This document shows, one piece after another, positions 24,701 to 34,431 of a stretch of 64,000 nt of DNA; position 1 is the first letter of the stretch, and every line of letters begins with the position of its first letter. Below the pieces are notes generated by a model. The model saw only the letters and a program-made list of their open reading frames with translations. It did no database searches and was not told the DNA's origin. Source of the DNA: Acidobacteriota bacterium. GTDB lineage: Bacteria > Acidobacteriota > Vicinamibacteria > Vicinamibacterales > Vicinamibacteraceae. The DNA lies in the NCBI GenBank assembly GCA_020845575.1, contig JADLFL010000027.1, positions 1 through 64,000 of the forward strand. The letters are read 5' to 3'. A program made the translations under genes and the position numbers.

Positions 24701-24728
24701 GCGAGATCGCCACTGGCGGCGATCTCGC
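24701..24728. terminator. Hairpin between convergent gyrA and pcrA
   Basis: An 11-bp perfect stem (GCGAGATCGCC with GGCGATCTCGC) and 6-nt loop lie in the 69-bp gap between the two converging genes. No U-tract follows, so it may stop transcription weakly or protect 3' ends in both directions. Confidence 0.5.
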
Positions 24729-24740
24729 GTCGCTCAGGAC

Positions 24741-27044
24741 TTACGCTGGTTGCAGGCGCGCGTACTTCGCGATCAGCTTCTTGGTACCCACCGTGGCGAA
24801 ATGGACGGTGAGCTTCATCTCGTCGCCCTTGCCATCCACCTCTCGCACGGTGCCGACGCCGAACTGCGCGTGGCGGACCTTCTGGCCCGGCTTCGGCCGT
24901 GACCCGTCGCTCGACTGGTCCTCCTCTTCGTAGCGATACGCCGGCGGAGGCGCGTCTTCGCGCACGCTCGACCGGCGCGCGTACGGGTTGGGCCGCGATT
25001 CGTATGCGGCTCGCCCACCGTACGTCTGCGTGCCGAACGTGCGTCCCCTCGTGTACGACGGCACTTCGACGATGAGCGATTGTGGAACTTCTTCGAGGAA
25101 CCGTGATGGGGCCGTCGCCTGGTACTCGCCGAACACCCGCCGCCGTGCGGCGCTCGTGAGGATCAGTCGCGCCTGCGCGCGCGTCATGCCCACATAGCAC
25201 AGGCGCCGCTCTTCCTCGAGCTGCTCCTGATCCTTCTCGGCACGCGAGTGCGGGAACAGCCCCTCTTCCATCCCCGCCAGCGCCACAACGGGGAACTCGA
25301 GCCCCTTGGCCGCGTGCATCGTCATCAACCAGATGCGCGCACCGCTGGTGCCCTGTGATTCGTCGGCTTCCGACAGCAGCGACAGCCGATCGACGAATCC
25401 GCCAATCGACGACTCCGGTTCGCGCTCTTCGTACTCGCGCGCGGAGTTGACGAACTCGGCGAGGTTCTGTGCCCGGCTCTCGGCTTCCTCGCTGCCGTCC
25501 TCGCGCAGGGCCTTCATGTAGCCTGACCGATCGAGCATCTTGCCGATCAGCGCCGAGACGGTCTCCTGCTTCGCAAGCGCGATGAGACCGTCGACGAGCT
25601 CGACGAACTGCTTCAGCGCGTTGTGACTGCGCGCGGGCAGCGACCGCGACACCAGCAGTTGCGTGGCGCGTGCCCACAACGAACGTGAGGCCGCCACCTC
25701 GAACAGGCCCGCCGCCATCATCGGTGGCGCGCTACCTCCCGTCGCGCCGTCCTCGTCCTTCTCGAGCGCGTCCATCACCGCCTTGCCGATGCCGCGCGCG
25801 GGGACGTTCACCACGCGCCTGAAGCTCACATCGTCATGCGGGTTGATGACCAGCTTGAGGTACGCGAGCGCGTCCTTCACTTCCTTGCGCTCGTAGAAGC
25901 GGACGCCGCCGATGATGCGATACGGCGTGCCGTCGCGGATGAACTGATCTTCGAGCGCGCGCGACTGCGAGTTGAGGCGATACAGGATGGCGACGGTCGC
26001 GTCGCGTCGCAGCGTGAGCTCCTTGCGCAGCTCGCGCGCGATGAACGAGGCCTCCTCGAGCTCGTCCTCGCCACGGAACGCCGTGATGAGATCGCCACCG
26101 CCCTGATCGGTCCAGAGCCTCTTCTCCTTGCGATCGGTGTTGTTGGCGATCACGGCGCCAGCCGCGTCGAGGATGTTCTGCGTCGAGCGGTAGTTGCGTT
26201 CGAGGCGGACGGTGGCGGCTTCCGGGAAATCGTGCTCGAAGTCGAGGATGTTGCGCAGGTCCGCGCCGCGCCACTTGTAGATGGACTGATCGGGATCGCC
26301 CACGACGGCGAGGTTGTGGCGATCGCCGACGAGATGCTTGATCAGGAGATACTGCGGACGGTTCGTGTCCTGGTACTCGTCGACCATCACGTACCGGAAC
26401 TGCCGCTGGTACTTGGCGCGCACGGTGGCGTTCTCGAACAGTTCCACCGTCTTCAGGAGCAGATCGTCGAAGTCGAGCGCGTTGGCGCGGGCGAGGGCGT
26501 CGACGTAACCCTCGTAGATCTTCGCGAACTGCTCGTCGCGATATCCGCCATCGCCGACGGCATCAGGCGTCTCCATGCGGTTCTTCGCATGGCTGATGCG
26601 CCCGAGCACCTGGCGCGGCTGCATGATCTTGTCGTCGACGCTCAGGTCGCGCATCACCTGCTTCACCGCGCTCTGCTGATCGCTGGAGTCGTAGATCACG
26701 AAGTCGCGCGAGAGACCGATCGCCGGTGCCTCGCGGCGCAGCAGTCGCGCGCAGAGCGCGTGGAACGTGGAGACCCACACGTCGCGCGCCTCGTCGCCGA
26801 TGAGGTGCGCCACGCGCTCGCGCATCTCCTCGGCGGCCTTGTTGGTGAAGGTGACGGCCAGCACCTCGAACGGCCGCGCGAGCCCGCTGCCAATCAGGTA
26901 AGCGATCCGATACGCGATGACGCGCGTCTTCCCCGAGCCGGCCCCCGCAAGGATGAGCAGCGGCCCTTCCGTGTGCAGCACCGCTTCGCGCTGCTCGGGA
27001 TTGAGGCCAGCCAGGAAGTCAGTTGCCGGGAGGGCGCCCGTCAC
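24741..27044 (-). CDS. pcrA: UvrD/PcrA-type ATP-dependent DNA helicase
   Basis: This superfamily 1A 3'-5' helicase acts in repair and replication-fork restart. The 767-residue protein begins VTGALPATDFLAGLNPEQREAV; Walker A AGAGSGKT is at about 33-40, VDEYQDTN is the Walker B region, and VVGDPDQSIYKWRGA, LERNYRST and WLMTMHAAKGLEFP mark later motifs. The C-terminus carries the UvrD/PcrA Tudor-like domain (GQKVRHAQFGVGTV). The start is GTG at 27044, overlapping the glmU stop as GTGA. The long open frame beyond it belongs to another reading of glmU. Confidence 0.95.
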   Translation of the reverse strand: MTGALPATDFLAGLNPEQREAVLHTEGPLLILAGAGSGKTRVIAYRIAYLIGSGLARPFEVLAVTFTNKAAEEMRERVAHLIGDEARDVWVSTFHALCARLLRREAPAIGLSRDFVIYDSSDQQSAVKQVMRDLSVDDKIMQPRQVLGRISHAKNRMETPDAVGDGGYRDEQFAKIYEGYVDALARANALDFDDLLLKTVELFENATVRAKYQRQFRYVMVDEYQDTNRPQYLLIKHLVGDRHNLAVVGDPDQSIYKWRGADLRNILDFEHDFPEAATVRLERNYRSTQNILDAAGAVIANNTDRKEKRLWTDQGGGDLITAFRGEDELEEASFIARELRKELTLRRDATVAILYRLNSQSRALEDQFIRDGTPYRIIGGVRFYERKEVKDALAYLKLVINPHDDVSFRRVVNVPARGIGKAVMDALEKDEDGATGGSAPPMMAAGLFEVAASRSLWARATQLLVSRSLPARSHNALKQFVELVDGLIALAKQETVSALIGKMLDRSGYMKALREDGSEEAESRAQNLAEFVNSAREYEEREPESSIGGFVDRLSLLSEADESQGTSGARIWLMTMHAAKGLEFPVVALAGMEEGLFPHSRAEKDQEQLEEERRLCYVGMTRAQARLILTSAARRRVFGEYQATAPSRFLEEVPQSLIVEVPSYTRGRTFGTQTYGGRAAYESRPNPYARRSSVREDAPPPAYRYEEEDQSSDGSRPKPGQKVRHAQFGVGTVREVDGKGDEMKLTVHFATVGTKKLIAKYARLQPA

Positions 27045-28423
27045 GACCTTCTTCCCCGCGCCCAGCCGTCCTTGTTCTCCTGCCGGCTGCGCGCGATGGC
27101 GAGGCTCCCTTCCGGGACGTCCCTGGTGATGGAGGAGCCGGCGGCAACGAAGGCGCCGCGGCCGACGGTGACGGGTGCGACCAGCTGCGAGTCGCTGCCG
27201 ATGAAGGCGCCGTCGCCGATCACGGTGGGGTGCTTGTGCGTGCCGTCGTAGTTGCAGGTGATGACGCCCGCGCCGACGTTGACGTCGGTGCCGATCGTGG
27301 CGTCGCCCAGGTACGTGAGGTGACTGGCCTTCGACTTCGCGCCGAGCGTCGTCTTCTTGAGTTCGACGTAGTTGCCCACGCGCGCGTCCTCGCCCACGTC
27401 GCTCCCCGGGCGGATGTGGGCGAATGGCCCGAGCTGCGCGTGCGAGCGGACGTGCGACTCGGCGATCACGCAGTAGTTGAGCACCACGACGTGATCCTCG
27501 AGGGTGGCGTCGACCAACCGCACGCCCGCGTGGATCTCGCAGGCCGCGCCAACCTTCGTGCGGCCCTCCAGGTAGACGTTGGGATGCAGGACCGTGTCGT
27601 GGCCCACGTCGACGTCCGGACCCACGTAGGTCGTGGCCGGGTCGATGATCGTCACCCCGGCCGCCATCAGTTCCTCGCACTTGGCTTGTCGCATCATGGC
27701 GCTGGCCTCGGCCAGTTCGGTCTGGCTGTTGATTCCGCGGATCTCGTACGGCACCGCCGGCGCAATCGCGTCGATCTCGTGACCCTGTCGCCGCAGGACC
27801 GCGACCACCTCTCCGAGCGTACGCTCACGTTCGACGGTGTCCCAGTCGAACGTCGCCAGCGCATCGCGCAGCGCCGACGATGAGCAGGCGAAGACACCGC
27901 TCGTACACTCCCGGATGGCCCGCTGCTGCCGCGAGGCATCCTTCTGCGAGACCAGACCGATGACCTCGCCGCTCTCCTGGCGCAGCACGCGCATCAGGCC
28001 GTACGGGCGTTCCGAGACGGCCGACACGAGCGTCATGGCGCTGGTGGCCTGAGCCCGGTGCGCCACGAGCGCGCGCAGTGTTGCCGCGCTCAGCATCGGG
28101 ACGTCGGCGGGGAAGATCAGGAGCGTCCCCTCATCGGTCGAGTCCGGCGACGCGACTGCCGTCATGGCGTGGACGGGACCCAGCAGCGGTTCCTTGGTGA
28201 TGACCTCGACACCCCGCCCGTCGACGAGGGGAGCGATGAACTCTGCTGAATACCCGAGAACGGCCGTCGTTCGGCTCGGCCCGCCCCCCCCGACTGCCCG
28301 GAGAACCCACTCCAGCATGGGCAACCCCGCGAGAGGCAGGAGCACCTTGGGCGTTCGCGTGCCCATCCGGAGGCCGCGTCCGCCGGCCAGGATCGCGATG
28401 TGCAGCGGCGGGGCGGACGTCAC
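27041..28423 (-). CDS. glmU: Bifunctional GlmU-type UDP-GlcNAc pyrophosphorylase/acetyltransferase
   Basis: GlmU makes UDP-N-acetylglucosamine for peptidoglycan and LPS. The 460 residues divide into a nucleotidyltransferase (LAGGRGLRMGTRTPKVLLP at about 11-29, with FPADVPML) and a left-handed beta-helix acetyltransferase (GPFAHIRPGSDVG, KKTTLGAKSKASHLTYLGD, GAGVITCNYDG, GSSITRDVPEG). The front motif AGGRGLRMGTRTPK has Thr-Arg-Thr-Pro-Lys in the position of the usual MxSxxPK. It shares four bases with rsmI upstream and pcrA downstream. Confidence 0.93.
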   Translation of the reverse strand: MTSAPPLHIAILAGGRGLRMGTRTPKVLLPLAGLPMLEWVLRAVGGGGPSRTTAVLGYSAEFIAPLVDGRGVEVITKEPLLGPVHAMTAVASPDSTDEGTLLIFPADVPMLSAATLRALVAHRAQATSAMTLVSAVSERPYGLMRVLRQESGEVIGLVSQKDASRQQRAIRECTSGVFACSSSALRDALATFDWDTVERERTLGEVVAVLRRQGHEIDAIAPAVPYEIRGINSQTELAEASAMMRQAKCEELMAAGVTIIDPATTYVGPDVDVGHDTVLHPNVYLEGRTKVGAACEIHAGVRLVDATLEDHVVVLNYCVIAESHVRSHAQLGPFAHIRPGSDVGEDARVGNYVELKKTTLGAKSKASHLTYLGDATIGTDVNVGAGVITCNYDGTHKHPTVIGDGAFIGSDSQLVAPVTVGRGAFVAAGSSITRDVPEGSLAIARSRQENKDGWARGRRS

Positions 28424-29292
28424 GAGTCAGCCAACCGCGCCTTGCGGCGTTCGAGCGCGTCGAACACGTCGCGCGTGCGCACATGAAAGCGCCGAGCCAC
28501 CTCGCTCATGGCTTCCCGCCTGCCAGAATTCAACTTTTCTGTTATTCGATCAAACTCGCTCACCCATTCGGCCTCGCCAGCGAGCGACACCTGGGCAGTT
28601 GCATCGGGAACGTCAAGAATGCACGTGAATTCGCCAACTGGCTCTGCGATCGACGGATGGCGTACGATCTCCGCGAGACTCCCACGCACGAGTTCTTCGT
28701 GCTTCTTGGTGATTTCGCGGCACACGGCAACGCGCCTGTCGCCACCGGCCACCTCCTTGAGCATGTCGAGCGTGTGTGTGATGCGGTGCGGTGCCTCGAA
28801 GAAGACGACCGGGTGGCGATACGCCACAGCATCCTCGCACCATCGTCTCCGTGGACCGCTTTTAACGGGCGGAAACCCTAAAAACGTGAACTGGCTGGCA
28901 GGAACACCACTCATGGCAAGCGCCGCAAGCACGGCACTGGGACCCGGAACGGCCTCGACGGGGATCCCCTCGTCGAGCGCTGCCCGGATCACGTGGTCGC
29001 CCGGGTCCGAGAGCAGCGGCGTCCCGGCATCGGTCACCAGCGCCACCGACTCGCCCTGCCGCAACCGCTCCAGCAGGCCGGGGAGTCTGGCGACTTCGTT
29101 GTGGGCGTGTACGCTCACCATCGGCGTCTCGATCCCGGCGTGGGCCAGGAGCTTCGCCGTGCGCCGCGTGTCTTCGGCGGCAATCACGCGCACCTCGCGC
29201 AGCACCCGCAGCGCACGCAGCGTGATGTCCTCCAGGTTGCCGATGGGGGTCGCCACGACGTACAAACGTCCGGGCGACGGCCGGGGGAGCAC
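28420..29292 (-). CDS. rsmI: 16S rRNA (cytidine1402-2'-O)-methyltransferase RsmI
   Basis: RsmI, a tetrapyrrole-methylase-fold enzyme, 2'-O-methylates C1402 of 16S rRNA. The 290-residue protein has the N-terminal GRLYVVATPIGNLEDITLRAL, the AEDTRRTAKLL segment, TDAGTPLLSDPG and VEAVPGPSAVLAAL, all diagnostic. The C-terminal GREAMSEVARRFHVRTRDV helix-turn-helix-like tail is typical. Its stop overlaps glmU by four bases. It diverges from the DUF885 gene. Confidence 0.96.
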   Translation of the reverse strand: MLPRPSPGRLYVVATPIGNLEDITLRALRVLREVRVIAAEDTRRTAKLLAHAGIETPMVSVHAHNEVARLPGLLERLRQGESVALVTDAGTPLLSDPGDHVIRAALDEGIPVEAVPGPSAVLAALAMSGVPASQFTFLGFPPVKSGPRRRWCEDAVAYRHPVVFFEAPHRITHTLDMLKEVAGGDRRVAVCREITKKHEELVRGSLAEIVRHPSIAEPVGEFTCILDVPDATAQVSLAGEAEWVSEFDRITEKLNSGRREAMSEVARRFHVRTRDVFDALERRKARLADS

Positions 29293-29363
29293 GGGAGATA
29301 TTGTACATTGGGAGATTGGGCCACACCGGCCCTTCGGCCCTCTTCACTTGTCCGTGCGAGCGC

Positions 29364-31025
29364 ATGCGATCTGCTGAGACCCTTCCGCACTTTGCGGCTG
29401 ACTACCTGGCCTGGCGCCACGAGGTGCAACCGACGGCGGCCACCTTCGACGGCGTGCACGTCCACGACGACCTCCTCGAGGACTTCAGCCGCGCCGCCAT
29501 CGACCGTCAGGTCCGCGACCTGAACGGATTCGCGCGCCGCCTCGCGTCGATGACCATCGATGCCATTCCCCCGGGCGAGCGTGCCGATCACGCCGCGCTC
29601 GTGGCCAATACGCAGGCGCGTCTCTACGAGCTCGAGACCATCCGTACCTGGGAACGCGATCCGCAGCTCTACGCCGACACGATCGCCACGAGCCTCGCCG
29701 CACAGGCGCTCTTCACGTACGCTCCTGCCGCCGAACGCGCGCGCCGCCTGCTCTCGAAGCTCCGTCAGGTGGCGGGCGTGCTCGACGCGGCCGGCGCCAA
29801 CGTGCGCGAACCGGCCGGCATCTTCATCAAGACCGCCACGGAAACGCTTCGCGGCGTGGTGAACTTCCTCAACCGCGACCTGCCTCGCGCGCTGCGCGAA
29901 GTGGACGACCTCTCGCTCCTCGCCGACCTGGACGATGCGGCGACGGGGGCGCGGACGGCGATCGAACGGTACGTGCGGGATCTGGAGGAGGAACAGGCGC
30001 CGAAGGCCAAGGCCAGCTTCCGTCTCGGCAAGGAACGGATCGAACAGAAGCTGAAGCTCGAGGACGGCATCACGCTCGACACCGACGCGTTGCTGCGCAT
30101 CGCCGAGCGCGAGCTTGCCGCCACGCGCGAGCGCTTCGCGGCAGTGGCCGCCAGACTGGGCAAGGGACCAGCAGACGAGGTGTGGGCGAAGGTCAAAGCC
30201 ACGCACGTCGAGCCCGGCGGACTCGTCACGCGCGTTCGCGAGCAATGCGCCTCGCTCTACACCTTCCTCCGCGACGCGGGCATCGTCACGGTGCCCGACG
30301 CGGACGCGCTGGTCATCGCGCCGACGCCGCCGTTCTATCGGTGGACGTTCGCCAGCCTGTGGGCGCCGGGCGCGCTCGAGGCGCGGCCGCAGCGCTCGTA
30401 CTACTACATCACCGACGCCGATCCGAACTGGCCGCAGGAGCGGCAGGCCGAGCACATGCGCGACATGAACGACGCCGTGCTCTGGGCGATTTCCATGCAC
30501 GAAGCGCTGCCCGGCCACTTCCTGCACTTCGAGCACCTGCGCAAGGTTGCGGCGCCGTGGCGCAAGGCGATGGTGCTCGCGCCGCTATCGACCGTCGAAG
30601 GCTGGGCGCACTATGCCGAGCACCTCGTCATCGAACAGGGTTTCGCGAAGAAGGATCCGGCGATCGAACTCGGGCAGCTCGCCGAGGCGCTCGTGCGGCT
30701 CTGCCGTCTCGTCGTGGGGCTGCGCCTGCACGCGGAGGATCTCTCGGTGGAGCAGGGCGTGCGGTTCTTCCGCGAGGAGGCGATGCTCGAGGAGGGCAGC
30801 GCGCGCCGCGAGGCCGAACGCGGTGCGTTCGATCCGGGTTACGTGATTTACGCGCTCGGCAAGCTGATGCTGCTGAACCTGCGCAAGGACGTCGAAGCCA
30901 CGCGAGGCGCGGCCTTCGATCTGCGCCGTTTCCACGATGAGTTCCTCGGCCACGGGCTGTTGCCGTTCGGCGTCATGCGCAAGCAGATGCTCGGCGATGC
31001 CGACAGCGGCGTGGTCCTCGCCTGA
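29364..31025 (+). CDS. DUF885-family metallopeptidase-like protein
   Basis: This 553-residue protein belongs to DUF885, a family common in Acidobacteriota and related to HExxH peptidases. The motif HEALPGHFLHFEH, with HExxPGH starting near residue 379, would bind zinc, and EGWAHYAEHLV about 30 residues later supplies the further conserved Glu and His. No signal peptide is seen, so a cytoplasmic role is likely; the substrate is unknown. ATG at 29364 is preferred to 29301 because the added residues are unconserved. It diverges from rsmI. Confidence 0.85.
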   Translation: MRSAETLPHFAADYLAWRHEVQPTAATFDGVHVHDDLLEDFSRAAIDRQVRDLNGFARRLASMTIDAIPPGERADHAALVANTQARLYELETIRTWERDPQLYADTIATSLAAQALFTYAPAAERARRLLSKLRQVAGVLDAAGANVREPAGIFIKTATETLRGVVNFLNRDLPRALREVDDLSLLADLDDAATGARTAIERYVRDLEEEQAPKAKASFRLGKERIEQKLKLEDGITLDTDALLRIAERELAATRERFAAVAARLGKGPADEVWAKVKATHVEPGGLVTRVREQCASLYTFLRDAGIVTVPDADALVIAPTPPFYRWTFASLWAPGALEARPQRSYYYITDADPNWPQERQAEHMRDMNDAVLWAISMHEALPGHFLHFEHLRKVAAPWRKAMVLAPLSTVEGWAHYAEHLVIEQGFAKKDPAIELGQLAEALVRLCRLVVGLRLHAEDLSVEQGVRFFREEAMLEEGSARREAERGAFDPGYVIYALGKLMLLNLRKDVEATRGAAFDLRRFHDEFLGHGLLPFGVMRKQMLGDADSGVVLA

Positions 31026-31042
31026 CGATTCACCTCAACGCC

Positions 31043-31360
31043 ATGCCACTGTACGAATACGAATGCGATGCGTGCGGTCACCGTTTCGAGGTGATCCAGA
31101 AGTTCTCGGACGACCCGCTCACCACCTGCCCCAAGTGCGGCGGCAGCGTGCGCAAGCTCCTGTCGTCGCCCGCGATCCAGTTCAAGGGCTCCGGCTGGTA
31201 CATCACCGACTACGCGAAGAAGACGGGAACCGGCGCCGGGAGCACCGCGAAGTCCGAGTCGTCGGGCGAGAAGTCGTCGACGGGATCGAGCGAGGGCAGC
31301 ACCGCGTCACCGGCGCCGAAGTCCGACGCGCCGGGCAAGTCGTCGACGCCCTCGTCATAG
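31043..31360 (+). CDS. FmdB-family zinc-ribbon protein
   Basis: This 105-residue protein begins MPLYEYECDACGHRFEV, the hallmark of the FmdB/CxxC_CxxC_SSSS family. Two CxxC pairs (C8/C11 and C29/C32) would hold one zinc. The C-terminal half (about 60-105) is low-complexity Ser/Gly/Lys/Pro, probably disordered. The family is named after a putative regulator of formamidase, but its function is not established. It is 17 bp after the DUF885 gene, likely co-transcribed. Confidence 0.88.
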   Translation: MPLYEYECDACGHRFEVIQKFSDDPLTTCPKCGGSVRKLLSSPAIQFKGSGWYITDYAKKTGTGAGSTAKSESSGEKSSTGSSEGSTASPAPKSDAPGKSSTPSS

Positions 31361-31373
31361 CGGGCGCGCGGCG

Positions 31374-32249
31374 TCACCGGCGATCGAGCAGCTCCTGCAG
31401 GTAGTGCGCGAGCGGCTCGCGCAGCTCGGGCCGTTGCATCGCGAAGTACATCGACGCCTTCAGGAACCCCGCCATCGTGCCGGTGTCGTGCCTCGTGCCC
31501 TGCACCTCGCACGCGTAGATCGGCCGTTGGCGCAGCAGCGTGCGAAGGCCGCTGGTCAGCTGGATTTCGCCGGTCCTGTCTTCGTGGACGTCCGCGAGGA
31601 TGTCGAAGACGTCCGGCGTGAGCACGTAACGGCCGATGATCGCGAGATCCGAGGGTGCCTGCGCGCGCGTGGGCTTCTCCACCAGATCGATCACGCGGTG
31701 GACGCCGTTGCCGAGCGGCTCGGCGCGGACCACGCCGTACTGGCTGATCTGATCGAGTGGCACGCGCTCGACGGCGAGCACGGGACCCTGCACGCGCTCG
31801 AACACGTCGATCACCTGACCGATCGCCGGTGGCGAGGCGTCGATCACATCGTCTGCGAGCACGAGCGCGAACGGGTTGTCGCCGACGAGATCGCGCGTGA
31901 TGCAGACCGCGTGACCGAGACCCCGCGGGCGACCCTGACGCACCGCACCAAGACGTGTGAGTGACGAGACGTGTCTCACGGCCGCGAGGTGATCGAGCTT
32001 GCCGCGCTCTTCGAGGAACGTCTCGAGCTCGACGTCCATGTCGAAGTGGTCGATGAGCACGTCCTTGCCGCGCGCGGTGACCATCACCACCTGCTCGATG
32101 CCGGCCGCCACCGCCTCTTCCACGGCGTACTGGATGATCGGCTTGTCGACCAGCGGCAGCATCTCCTTCGGCATCGTCTTGGTGGCCGGAAGGAAACGTG
32201 TCCCGAGTCCCGCCGCGGGAAACACGGCGGTCCTGACGCTCAGTGTCAC
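31374..32249 (-). CDS. galU: UTP-glucose-1-phosphate uridylyltransferase
   Basis: GalU makes UDP-glucose for surface polysaccharides. The 291 residues begin VTLSVRTAVFPAAGLGTRF; the nucleotide-binding GLGTRFLPATKTMPKEM lies at about 14-30 and VDKPIIQYAVEEA follows. ALVLADDVID carries the metal-binding Asp. The start is GTG at 32249, with AAGGGG 4 nt upstream; a longer frame to 32444 crosses repeats and the serS promoter. It converges on the zinc-ribbon gene with only 13 bp between. Confidence 0.94.
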   Translation of the reverse strand: MTLSVRTAVFPAAGLGTRFLPATKTMPKEMLPLVDKPIIQYAVEEAVAAGIEQVVMVTARGKDVLIDHFDMDVELETFLEERGKLDHLAAVRHVSSLTRLGAVRQGRPRGLGHAVCITRDLVGDNPFALVLADDVIDASPPAIGQVIDVFERVQGPVLAVERVPLDQISQYGVVRAEPLGNGVHRVIDLVEKPTRAQAPSDLAIIGRYVLTPDVFDILADVHEDRTGEIQLTSGLRTLLRQRPIYACEVQGTRHDTGTMAGFLKASMYFAMQRPELREPLAHYLQELLDRR

Positions 32250-32272
32250 GCAGCCCCTTTCGCACTGTGCAG

Positions 32273-32293
32273 GGGCGACCCTCGTGGTCGCCC
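32273..32293. repeat. GC-rich palindrome GGGCGACC/GGTCGCCC upstream of galU
   Basis: An 8-bp perfect inverted repeat with a CTCGT loop lies 24 bp upstream of galU. It resembles the second palindrome of the REP-like elements near 59,400 and 61,270, which are also built on GGGGCGAC/GTCGCCCC-type arms. Confidence 0.6.
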
Positions 32294-32368
32294 TGTCTTC
32301 GGAGTGGGTCACGGTAGCACACCGCAGGGGCCGGCAACCGGCAGGGTTCGTGAAGACCGGAGGCCCAA

Positions 32369-32401
32369 CCGGTTGCCCGTTGCCGATTGCCGGTTGCCGG
32401 G
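32369..32401. repeat. Heptamer tandem repeat, CCGGTTG-type units
   Basis: Four 7-bp units (CCGGTTG, CCCGTTG, CCGATTG, CCGGTTG) and a partial fifth lie in the galU-serS gap. The same three unit types in a different order occur on the opposite strand at 34373-34407. Confidence 0.85.
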
Positions 32402-32419
32402 CTCCTCCGCCCTGTTCCG

Positions 32420-32425
32420 TACAAT
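32420..32425 (+). promoter_or_regulatory. -10 hexamer TACAAT directly before serS
   Basis: The hexamer ends 8 nt before the serS ATG, so transcription would begin at or next to the start codon. No good -35 lies at 17 nt; TTGCCG within the heptamer array is 20 nt away. Confidence 0.45.
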
Positions 32426-32433
32426 GAGGCAGC

Positions 32434-33714
32434 ATGCTCGACACCGCTCAACTCCGCGATGCCTTCGACGACACCCGACGCCGGCTCCAGACACGCGGGC
32501 CTGGTGCCGATGCGGTGCTCGATCGCCTGCACGAGCTCGACCGCCTGCGCCGTGACCTGCTGCCGCGCGTGGAGACGCTGAAGGCGGAGCGCAACAGGAC
32601 GGGCGAGCGCATCGCCCAGACGAAGAAGGCCGGCGAGGATGCCTCGGCGTTGCTCGCGGAGAACAAGCAGCGCGCCGACGAGATCAAGGCGCTCGACGCG
32701 CAGCTGGCCGCGCTCGAGGAAGAACGCGCGCCGCTGCTGCTGGCGCTGCCCAACACGCCGCACGCCAGCGTGCCGGAGGGACGCGGCGCCGAGGACAACG
32801 TCGAGGTGCGCCGCTGGAGCACGCCGCGGGCGTTCGACTTCGAGCCGAAGGCGCATTGGGACCTCGGCCCGGCGCTGGGCATCATCGACTTCGAGCGCGC
32901 CGCACGCATGTCCGGCGCACGCTTCTCGGTGCTGATGCGCGATGGCGCACGACTGGCGCGCGCGCTCATCAACTTCATGCTCGACCTGCACACGCGCGAG
33001 CACGGTTACGTGGAAGTCGAGCCGCCGTTCCTCGTCAATCGCGCGGCGCTGACGGGCACGGGGAACCTGCCGAAATTCGAGCAGGATCTCTTCGGGATCG
33101 CGGGGGAGTGGGATCTGTTCCTGATCCCCACCGCCGAAGTACCGCTCACCAACCTCCATCGCGAAGAGACGCTGGAGGACGCCACGCTGCCGCTGCGCTA
33201 CACGGCGTACACGCCGTGTTTCAGGAGCGAGGCGGGGAGCTACGGGGCCGACGTGCGCGGACTCATCCGCCAGCACCAGTTCGACAAGGTCGAACTCGTG
33301 AGCTTCACGGCGCCGGAGCAGTCGTTCGAGGAACTCGAACGCCTCACGGCGTGCGCGGAGACGGTGCTGCAGAAGCTCGACCTGCCGCACCGCACGATGC
33401 TGCTCTGCACGGGCGACATGGGCTTTGCGTCGGCCAGGACGTACGACATCGAGGTCTGGCTCCCGAGCCAGGGCGTGTACAGGGAGATCTCCTCCTGCAG
33501 CAACACCGAGGCGTTCCAGGCGCGTCGGGCGGGCATCCGCTACAGGCCGGCGGGCGGCGGCAAGCTCGGATTCGCGCACACGCTCAACGGATCCGGCCTC
33601 GCCGTCGGACGCACGTTGATCGCGATCATGGAGAACCACCAGCAGGCCGACGGCAGCATCACGATCCCGGATGCGCTCGTGCCCTACATGGGTGGCGTGA
33701 CGCGGATAGGGTAG
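32434..33714 (+). CDS. serS: Seryl-tRNA synthetase
   Basis: This class II synthetase charges tRNA-Ser (and tRNA-Sec, in an organism that decodes Sec). The 426-residue protein has the N-terminal coiled-coil arm (about 27-100) that contacts the long variable arm, motif 2 [21 protein letters not shown] and motif 3 [20 protein letters not shown]. The start lies directly behind a -10-like hexamer, with no Shine-Dalgarno site, suggesting a leaderless transcript. A tRNA-Ser gene lies 1.2 kb downstream. Confidence 0.97.
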   Translation: MLDTAQLRDAFDDTRRRLQTRGPGADAVLDRLHELDRLRRDLLPRVETLKAERNRTGERIAQTKKAGEDASALLAENKQRADEIKALDAQLAALEEERAPLLLALPNTPHASVPEGRGAEDNVEVRRWSTPRAFDFEPKAHWDLGPALGIIDFERAARMSGARFSVLMRDGARLARALINFMLDLHTREHGYVEVEPPFLVNRAALTGTGNLPKFEQDLFGIAGEWDLFLIPTAEVPLTNLHREETLEDATLPLRYTAYTPCFRSEAGSYGADVRGLIRQHQFDKVELVSFTAPEQSFEELERLTACAETVLQKLDLPHRTMLLCTGDMGFASARTYDIEVWLPSQGVYREISSCSNTEAFQARRAGIRYRPAGGGKLGFAHTLNGSGLAVGRTLIAIMENHQQADGSITIPDALVPYMGGVTRIG

Positions 33715-33723
33715 GGTCGAGCC

Positions 33724-34371
33724 GTGGCAGAGAGCGATCCACTTCCTGGCCTGCGCAAGGACTACGTGCTCGGCGCGCTCGATGACGCGGAAGTCGATGC
33801 CGAGCCGCTGGTGCAATTTCGCGAGTGGTTCACGCAGGCGCTGAACGGCGGCGTGCCCGAGCCCAACGCGATGACACTCGCCACGGTGGGCGTCACCGGC
33901 AGGCCGTCGAGCCGCCCCGTCCTCATCAAGGATTTCGACGCCCGCGGCATCGTCTGGTACACGAACTACGAGAGTCGCAAGGCGGACGATCTCGCGGCGC
34001 ATCCGTTCGCCGCGCTGCAGTTCCACTGGGTGGAGCAGGAGCGCGTCGTGCGCATCGAGGGGCGCGTCGAGAAGGTGTCGGACGAGGAGTCCGACGCCTA
34101 CTTCGCGAGCCGCCCGCTCGCGAGTCGCCTTGGCGCATGGGCGTCGCCGCAGAGTCGCGAGATCGAGAGTCGCGCCAGCCTTGCCGCGAAGGCCGCGGAG
34201 TATGGCCTGAAGTTCGGCCTGCACCCTCCGCGTCCGCCGCACTGGGGGGGGTATCGCCTGATTCCAGACTACTGGGAGTTCTGGCAGGGCCGTGCCTCCC
34301 GCCTGCACGATCGCATCACGTATCGCCTGCAGCCGGACGGCAGTTGGAGAAAGGCAAGGTTGGCACCATGA
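33724..34371 (+). CDS. pdxH: Pyridoxamine/pyridoxine 5'-phosphate oxidase
   Basis: PdxH uses FMN to oxidise PNP or PMP to pyridoxal 5'-phosphate. The 215-residue protein has the expected [21 protein letters not shown] (about 46-66), [20 protein letters not shown], the WASPQSR segment and the C-terminal [19 protein letters not shown] with the substrate-binding Arg and His. It starts with GTG at 33724, 9 bp after serS, so probably in the same transcript. Confidence 0.94.
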   Translation: MAESDPLPGLRKDYVLGALDDAEVDAEPLVQFREWFTQALNGGVPEPNAMTLATVGVTGRPSSRPVLIKDFDARGIVWYTNYESRKADDLAAHPFAALQFHWVEQERVVRIEGRVEKVSDEESDAYFASRPLASRLGAWASPQSREIESRASLAAKAAEYGLKFGLHPPRPPHWGGYRLIPDYWEFWQGRASRLHDRITYRLQPDGSWRKARLAP

Positions 34372-34372
34372 A

Positions 34373-34407
34373 CAACCGGCAACGGGCAATCGGCAACCGG
34401 CAACCGG
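34373..34407. repeat. Heptamer tandem repeat, 5 x CAACCGG-type units
   Basis: Five consecutive 7-bp units (CAACCGG, CAACGGG, CAATCGG, CAACCGG, CAACCGG) begin right after the pdxH stop. On the opposite strand these are the same units as in the array before serS. Confidence 0.88.
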
Positions 34408-34431
34408 AGAGCGGTCAGTGAGCGAGGAGCG

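Noticed and set aside
24701-24728. The gyrA-pcrA hairpin as a classical intrinsic terminator
   Set aside because: The stem is strong but no run of T follows on either strand, so only a weak terminator call is kept.
27045-27680. An N-terminal extension of the PcrA helicase of about 210 residues
   Set aside because: It overlaps glmU in another frame and is non-conserved; the GTG at 27044 sits directly before the conserved N-terminus.
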